Origin: Lewinellaceae bacterium
GTDB lineage: Bacteria; Bacteroidota; Bacteroidia; Chitinophagales; Saprospiraceae
Assembly (NCBI GenBank): GCA_020636355.1
Contig: JACJYB010000003.1
Coordinates: 124,001 to 188,000 of the forward strand
Reading direction: 5' to 3'
DNA length: 64,000 bases
The translations under genes and the position numbers were made by a program. The notes beneath the pieces were generated by a model, which was not told the DNA's origin, ran no database searches, and worked only from the letters and a program-made list of their open reading frames with translations. This document shows, in pieces, positions 58,910 to 64,000 of this stretch (its first letter is position 1; each line of letters starts with the position of its first letter).

Positions 58910-61765
58910 ATGTACCAGCCGGGGACCATTGAGAAGAAATGGCAAAAATATTGGCAAGAGAACCAGACCTATCGCGTCACCAATGGAGGAGATCGTCCAA
59001 AGTTTTATGTCCTGGACATGTTTCCTTACCCGAGTGGAGCCGGATTGCATGTCGGTCATCCACTGGGTTATATCGCGACCGATATCCTGGCAAGATTCAA
59101 ACGGATGCAGGGATACAATGTACTCCATCCGATGGGATACGATTCATTTGGACTACCCGCTGAACAATATGCCATACAAACAGGAATTCATCCGGCAGTT
59201 TCCACGGCAGACAACATAAGCCGTTATCGCAGCCAATTAGAAAATCTTGGATTCAATTACGACTGGAGTCGGGAGGTAAGTACCAGCAATCCGGATTTTT
59301 ATCATTGGACCCAGTGGATCTTTTTGCAGCTATTCAGTCACTATTATGACCTTTTAGCCGACAAAGCTACCCCGATATCGGAATTGATCGGTCACTTTGA
59401 AGTATCCGGGACAGCAGGAATCCAGGCATTCGCCGGAGAACGCTATGAATTCACTGCGGCTGAATGGAATCGTTTCACGCCCAAGGAGCAAAGTGATGTA
59501 CTGATGAATTTCAGGTTGGCATACCGGACTGTTACCTATGTCAATTGGTGTGAAGCCCTGGGAACTGTGCTTGCCAACGACGAAGTCAAAGATGGAGTAT
59601 CTGAACGTGGCGGCTATCCGGTAGAAAAAAAGCCCATGCTGCAATGGTCACTCCGAATCACTGCATATGCAGAAAGGTTGCTGAACGATATTGACCAGGT
59701 CGACTGGTCCGACGCACTTAAAGCCATGCAGCGGAACTGGATCGGCCGGTCTGAAGGAGCCCAGCTATTTTTCGAAGTACTGAATTCAGATGCCAGGATA
59801 GAAATCTTCACCACCCGGCCTGATACGATTTTTGGCGCCACATTTATGGTACTGGCTCCAGAACATGATCTGGTTCCCGAATTGACCTCCGATGCCCAGG
59901 CAGAATCCGTGCGAAATTACCAGGAATATGTAGCCAGCCGATCTGAGGTGGATCGTATGGCTGAAGTAAAAAAGGTAACCGGTGCTTTCACCGGATCTTA
60001 CGCACTAAATCCTTTTACCGGCGACCACATTCCAATATGGATTGGAGAATATGTATTGAAAGATTACGGCACCGGTGCCATCATGGCCGTACCCAGTGAT
60101 GATGAACGCGATCAGGCATTTGCTCAGACGTTCAACCTGCCTATCATTGATGTGGTGGATAAAACCGACTATCCGGGTGCAACACTGCATGATAAAGTCG
60201 GTAAAATCATCAATTCAGGTTTTATCACCGGGATGGAAGTCCCGGATGCCATCCGCGCGGTAAATGCTGAAATCGAAAGCAGAGGGCTGGGCTTGCGCAA
60301 AATAAATTACAAATTGCGGGATGCCATTTTCAGCCGACAACGATACTGGGGGGAGCCATTTCCAATTTATTACGACGGGGACGACGTACCGCATGCGTTG
60401 AATGTGGATGAGTTGCCATTGACACTACCGGAACTTGAGGATTTTAAGCCCGGAGCCGGAGGTAAATCTCCTCTCGCAAGGAAAACGGAATGGGTGGATT
60501 TTGCTCCGGGAAAGGTCCGGGAGACCGATACCATGCCGGGATATGCCGGATCTTCCTGGTACCATCTGCGCTATATGGATGCCCATAACAACCAGGCTTT
60601 GGCCTCGCCGGAAGCAATTCAATATTGGCAGGATGTAGATGTGTATGTTGGTGGAACGGAGCACGCCGTAGGTCACCTGATGTATTCCCGATTCTGGCAT
60701 AAATTCTTGTTTGACAAGGCCATTACGCCCACGCCTGAGCCGTTCCGGAAATTGATCAATCAGGGAATGATTCAGGGAGTCATCGAATCCATCTTTTTAA
60801 AAAAGGAGAAAGAAAACGGCAAAAGCATTTTCTTCAGCGCCGAATTGGTAGATCCGGACGACGATCAGTTCACCAAAATTCCGGTGCACATCGATTATGT
60901 ATCCGACTATGGATCACCCAACTCGCACTTAAGCGCGACCGGTGTAGCTTCATTCATTGATTGGCGCCCGGAGTTTTCCGATGCCCTATTTGTAGCTAAG
61001 TCCGGCACGTGGCAGAAAGGGCAGGATGTGCCTACCGGGTTTAAAATAATTACCTTGTCTGAAGTGGGAAAGATGTCCAAGCGATATTTTAATGTCGTCA
61101 ACCCGGATGACATCGTAGCCCAATACGGAGCAGACTGTTTTCGCATGTATGAGATGTTCCTTGGTCCAATACAACAAGCCAAACCATGGGACACAAAAGG
61201 TATCGATGGGGTCTATAAATTTCTTCGCCGTTTTTGGAGTTTGTTCGAAGATGAACAAGAAAATTGGATAGTCAATCAAACGACTCCCAGCGAATCAGCC
61301 ATCAAAGTGCTGCATCAAACCATCAAAAAGGTCCGCGAAGATGTCGAACGGTTTTCCTTTAATACCAGTGTTTCGGCATTTATGATCTGTGTGAATGAAT
61401 TGAAAAAGGAGGAATGCCATTCCCATCAAATCCTCGAACCTCTGGTCCGTCTGATTGCTCCATTTGCACCTCATGTAGCGGAAGAACTGTGGCATCGCTT
61501 GCATGATTCAATAGCTGGAATGACCTCAGTGCACCTTACCGATTTACCGGAATACGACGAACAATACCTTACCGAATCCGAAGTTGTTTATCCGGTTTGT
61601 ATCAATGGCAAGAAACGAGGCGAATTGGGGTTGGGTGTCAACGTGCCTCAACAAGAAGTGGAAGCAATGGTTAAGGATCTTGAAGTAGTGCAAAAATGGA
61701 CCGAGGGGAAGCCTATACGCCGGATCATTGTAATCCCGAATAAAATGATTAATGTTGTTATTTAA
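58910..61765 (+). CDS. leuS: Leucyl-tRNA synthetase
   Basis: About 951 residues from the ATG at 58910; an in-frame TTG two codons earlier is less likely. Class I synthetase: the HIGH box is HVGH at residues 47-50 (PYPSGAGLHVGHPLGY). The CP1 editing domain (about 240-430) has TTRPDTIFGATFMVLAPEHDL. The KMSK loop is GKMSKRYFN near residue 721. The C-terminal anticodon-binding helices and small end domain (VNGKKRGE-like VCINGKKRGELGL) are complete. It charges tRNA-Leu with leucine and hydrolyses mischarged products. The cupin gene follows 10 bases later, probably co-transcribed. Confidence 0.97.
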   Translation: MYQPGTIEKKWQKYWQENQTYRVTNGGDRPKFYVLDMFPYPSGAGLHVGHPLGYIATDILARFKRMQGYNVLHPMGYDSFGLPAEQYAIQTGIHPAVSTADNISRYRSQLENLGFNYDWSREVSTSNPDFYHWTQWIFLQLFSHYYDLLADKATPISELIGHFEVSGTAGIQAFAGERYEFTAAEWNRFTPKEQSDVLMNFRLAYRTVTYVNWCEALGTVLANDEVKDGVSERGGYPVEKKPMLQWSLRITAYAERLLNDIDQVDWSDALKAMQRNWIGRSEGAQLFFEVLNSDARIEIFTTRPDTIFGATFMVLAPEHDLVPELTSDAQAESVRNYQEYVASRSEVDRMAEVKKVTGAFTGSYALNPFTGDHIPIWIGEYVLKDYGTGAIMAVPSDDERDQAFAQTFNLPIIDVVDKTDYPGATLHDKVGKIINSGFITGMEVPDAIRAVNAEIESRGLGLRKINYKLRDAIFSRQRYWGEPFPIYYDGDDVPHALNVDELPLTLPELEDFKPGAGGKSPLARKTEWVDFAPGKVRETDTMPGYAGSSWYHLRYMDAHNNQALASPEAIQYWQDVDVYVGGTEHAVGHLMYSRFWHKFLFDKAITPTPEPFRKLINQGMIQGVIESIFLKKEKENGKSIFFSAELVDPDDDQFTKIPVHIDYVSDYGSPNSHLSATGVASFIDWRPEFSDALFVAKSGTWQKGQDVPTGFKIITLSEVGKMSKRYFNVVNPDDIVAQYGADCFRMYEMFLGPIQQAKPWDTKGIDGVYKFLRRFWSLFEDEQENWIVNQTTPSESAIKVLHQTIKKVREDVERFSFNTSVSAFMICVNELKKEECHSHQILEPLVRLIAPFAPHVAEELWHRLHDSIAGMTSVHLTDLPEYDEQYLTESEVVYPVCINGKKRGELGLGVNVPQQEVEAMVKDLEVVQKWTEGKPIRRIIVIPNKMINVVI

Positions 61766-61775
61766 TGCGATTACT

Positions 61776-62096
61776 ATGGGAAAACTACAACTTAACGACT
61801 TACCCGAGGTAGAAAAAATGCCCGGCTTTAAGGGTAAGTTTGTCCACACCGACACTATGACATTGGCTTATTGGACCATTGCTGCCGGTGCGGATCTGCC
61901 GACCCACCATCATCACCATGAACAGGTGATTAATATGTTGGAAGGGGTATTGGATCTTTCCATTGATGGGGTTACCCATCGTTTAACTGCCGGTGACATT
62001 CTGATCATTCCTTCCAATCGGCCACATGGCGGAAAAGCCATTACCGAAGTAAAAGTTTTGGATGTATTTCATCCGGTACGCGAGGATTATCGTTAA
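61776..62096 (+). CDS. Small cupin-fold protein
   Basis: 106 residues from the ATG at 61776, 10 bases after the leuS stop; an in-frame ATG at 61752 would overlap leuS. Cupin motif 1 is THHHHHEQVINMLEGVLDL (several metal-binding His and the Glu), and motif 2 is GDILIIPSNRPHGGKAI (Pro and His). It is a single conserved beta-barrel domain that can bind a metal; the substrate is not predictable. The following PLP-enzyme gene is 7 bases away, so leuS, cupin and PLP enzyme form one probable transcript. Confidence 0.88.
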   Translation: MGKLQLNDLPEVEKMPGFKGKFVHTDTMTLAYWTIAAGADLPTHHHHHEQVINMLEGVLDLSIDGVTHRLTAGDILIIPSNRPHGGKAITEVKVLDVFHPVREDYR

Positions 62097-62103
62097 CTAG
62101 TAT

Positions 62104-63279
62104 ATGGCCGAACAAAATCTGAGTTATATCTTAAATCATCTGGGTGAAGACCGGGATTCCTATTTCCAGGCGGTATCCCCACCAGTCATTCAGAGTTCGA
62201 ATTTTTATTTCAAAACGGTAGACGACCTGAGACAGGATATTTCCGATGAGTTGGCCAACCGGATCTATACCCGTGGAAATAACCCGACCACTGAAATATT
62301 ACGGAAGAAATTGGCGGCACTGGAAAGTGCCGAAGATGCATTGGTCTTCGCCAGTGGAATCGCAGCAGTAGCCGCTGCCGTCCTGGCTTTCGTCAAGCAA
62401 GGCGCCCATATTGTTTCCGTGGGGTCCGTGTACAGTTGGACGACCCGCTTATTCAAAGAATATTTACCGCGCTTCGGCGTAGAGACTTCCTTTGTAGACG
62501 GCCGTGATCTGGTCAAAATTGAAGAAGCCATTCGCCCGGAGACTTCCATATTATACCTTGAATCCCCCACCACCATGCTTTTCGAGCTCCAGGATCTGAG
62601 ATCTTGTGCAATGATAGCCAGAAAACATGGCCTGATCAGTATGATCGATAATAGCTGTTGTTCACCAATTTATCAAAGACCGATAGAGCTGGGAATTAAC
62701 TTAAGCATTCATTCAGTCACTAAGTTTCTCAATGGGCACAGCGACGTAGTAATGGGTGCCGTGTGTGGGTCCAAAGAACTCATTAACCACATCTTCAATA
62801 CAGAGTTCATTAATATCGGAGGTATTGTTTCACCTCACGATGCTGCCCTGGTGATCCGGGGACTACGGACCCTACCGCTCAGAGTTGATCGCTCGTACCA
62901 GTCTGCACTGAAAATTGTGGAATTTCTCCATCAACAATCCAGGGTTCTACAGGTGAATTATCCTTTTCATGCTCAGCACCCTCAGTACGATCTCGCCGTC
63001 CGGCAAATGGAAGGCCAGCCAGGTTTGTTTTCGGTGTTGTTCAAAGCGAATTCCATCAATGAAATGGAAGATTTCGTTCATCGCCTGAACTACTTTCTCA
63101 TTGCAGTGAGCTGGGGCGGTCACGAATCGCTGGTTATGCCGGTCTGTGCATTTCACGGAGGTCCCACTGGCCAGGACAGTCCCCTACCCTGGAATCTCGT
63201 TCGATTCTACATTGGACTGGAAGATCCGGAACTGTTGATTGAAGACATTCGTCAGGCGATGGAAGCATTGCCGGCCTGA
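62104..63279 (+). CDS. Trans-sulfuration-family PLP enzyme (cystathionine beta-lyase/gamma-synthase type)
   Basis: 391 residues. The Cys/Met metabolism PLP fold shows RIYTRGNNPTTEILRKKLAAL (phosphate-binding Arg and Tyr), the LESPTTMLFELQDL block, an MIDNSCCSPIYQRPIELG stretch with the PLP-ring Asp, and the Schiff-base lysine in SIHSVTKFLNGHSDVVMG. Members make or break cystathionine, or release hydrogen sulfide and methanethiol from Cys or Met. Which activity applies cannot be read from sequence. It lies directly behind the cupin gene. Confidence 0.9.
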   Translation: MAEQNLSYILNHLGEDRDSYFQAVSPPVIQSSNFYFKTVDDLRQDISDELANRIYTRGNNPTTEILRKKLAALESAEDALVFASGIAAVAAAVLAFVKQGAHIVSVGSVYSWTTRLFKEYLPRFGVETSFVDGRDLVKIEEAIRPETSILYLESPTTMLFELQDLRSCAMIARKHGLISMIDNSCCSPIYQRPIELGINLSIHSVTKFLNGHSDVVMGAVCGSKELINHIFNTEFINIGGIVSPHDAALVIRGLRTLPLRVDRSYQSALKIVEFLHQQSRVLQVNYPFHAQHPQYDLAVRQMEGQPGLFSVLFKANSINEMEDFVHRLNYFLIAVSWGGHESLVMPVCAFHGGPTGQDSPLPWNLVRFYIGLEDPELLIEDIRQAMEALPA

Positions 63280-63304
63280 TGGACAAACCCGATAGAGCAT
63301 GCGT

Positions 63305-64000
63305 TTAACGCATCCACCAAGTAGCAGATGCCTGCTTTTCGCCAAACTTTAGTTTCTTTTCCAGAAATAGCAACATCCGGCGTACCAATGCCAACGAAGA
63401 CCATTTCAGGGCCAGTCGATGCCACCATTTACTGAAATCCTTATTGTAGGGGCAAACCCGGATGCAGATTGCACAATCTGAATTCAACCCTACCCAGAAC
63501 CTGAAACACCGTTCTGCATCCACCGTATATTTCGTAATGCCCTTTAAACTGGAAATATTTGGCGGATCGCTTTGCGGTTGACCATCCGGGATAGCTCGGA
63601 CAGGACAGGATGTAGCACACAGATTGCAGGACGCACAAAATCGTTCGACGCCAAACTCAACCGGCTGGTCGGCGAGCAAAGGTAGATCCGTAAATACTTT
63701 AGCGATCCGTACATTAGGTCCAAACTGCGGGGTAATCAACAGACCATTTCGCCCATATTCACCCAACCCCGCCTGAATGGCCATGGGAATATTAAGCGCT
63801 GTATCATTCATGGATGCAACCGCCTCATAACCCAGATTGGTTATGAACTGAGCTAATGAGACCGCACAGCTTAATCCGACCGTATACCCAAGCCCGGTTG
63901 AAGCACCGCTAAGTGCTGTAGGGTATGTTTTACTTAGCGCATGATCCATTGGAATGATCAGGAGGATGGCATATCTGAGTTTACTGGGTAGATCTACTGG
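63305..64000 (-). CDS. Epoxyqueuosine-reductase-like / reductive-dehalogenase-like ferredoxin protein (N-terminus beyond the window)
   Basis: The frame is open from the window edge; 231 residues are seen and an internal ATG at 63949 is probably not the start, because LPSKLRYAILLIIP continues before it. Two 4Fe-4S motifs are present: CASCNLCATSCP and CAICIRVCP with a preceding lone Cys (ERCF). The block ALNIPMAIQAGLGEYGRNGLLITPQFGP is shared by QueG-type epoxyqueuosine reductases and reductive dehalogenases. The short C-terminus after the second cluster lacks the HEAT repeats of QueG, so a dehalogenase-like corrinoid protein is also possible. Confidence 0.82.
   Translation of the reverse strand, partial: PVDLPSKLRYAILLIIPMDHALSKTYPTALSGASTGLGYTVGLSCAVSLAQFITNLGYEAVASMNDTALNIPMAIQAGLGEYGRNGLLITPQFGPNVRIAKVFTDLPLLADQPVEFGVERFCASCNLCATSCPVRAIPDGQPQSDPPNISSLKGITKYTVDAERCFRFWVGLNSDCAICIRVCPYNKDFSKWWHRLALKWSSLALVRRMLLFLEKKLKFGEKQASATWWMR

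Overview
The window looks like chromosome of a Bacteroidota member, most likely of the Saprospiria (Saprospiraceae-like). The evidence is two giant HYR-repeat proteins that end in a type IX secretion (T9SS) type A sorting domain, DUF3098 and DUF3078 genes, LVIVD-repeat and Ycf48-like propellers, and candidate -7 boxes of the TAnnTTTG type. I see no IS element, CRISPR array, rRNA operon or integrated prophage. One tRNA (Gly, CCC) is present.

Region 1 (1-25,260) is ordinary chromosome with small operons. It holds the end of an MFS permease, an ECF sigma factor between two small membrane proteins, a DUF2141 protein, an esterase, an LVIVD propeller, an EamA transporter, a YhhN-family membrane protein next to an M28 peptidase, a coiled-coil protein, a KANL3/TEX30-type hydrolase with a gamma-glutamyltransferase, and tRNA-Gly. 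A gene-poor 620-bp stretch follows, with a crossing pair of perfect inverted repeats. Then come an amidase, a divergent MocR regulator/PPOX flavoprotein pair, PnuC, a Tas-like reductase, a PA0069-type radical SAM enzyme, a polytopic membrane protein, a MazG-like protein, and a TRAP transporter whose binding protein faces its permease genes tail to tail.

Region 2 (25,360-36,260, all minus strand) is the most interesting part. Six small tail-collar (microcystin-dependent-protein type) genes form two copies of the same three-gene cassette, C-B-A. A Tat-signal miniprotein and a 1,672-residue X25/cadherin-like/beta-helix protein precede the first cassette. A SAM-dependent methyltransferase, a GNAT acetyltransferase and a DUF6916 protein lie between the cassettes, and a small propeller-like protein ends the series. 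ATGA start/stop overlaps couple several of these genes. No sheath, tube, baseplate, terminase or lysis gene is present, so this is not a phage or a contractile injection system. It may build or decorate an unrecognised extracellular fibre or particle.

Region 3 (36,359-54,093, minus strand) holds two giant secreted paralogs. Their N-terminal halves differ (beta-helix against LTD/ASH domains plus a ten-unit HYR array), but they share a nearly identical C-terminal module and T9SS sorting domain. Both are broken by single-base frameshifts that cluster where the two copies are most alike. This suggests uncorrected assembly indels in a long repeat, or decay by recombination. A stray 17-codon C-terminus and three copies of a 3' hairpin point to recombination or loss of a third copy.

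Region 4 (54,358-64,000) returns to housekeeping genes: DUF3078 outer-membrane protein, truB, uppP and DUF3098 in one operon, two secreted proteins of unknown role, leuS, a cupin, a trans-sulfuration-family PLP enzyme, and a ferredoxin-type protein cut by the window edge.
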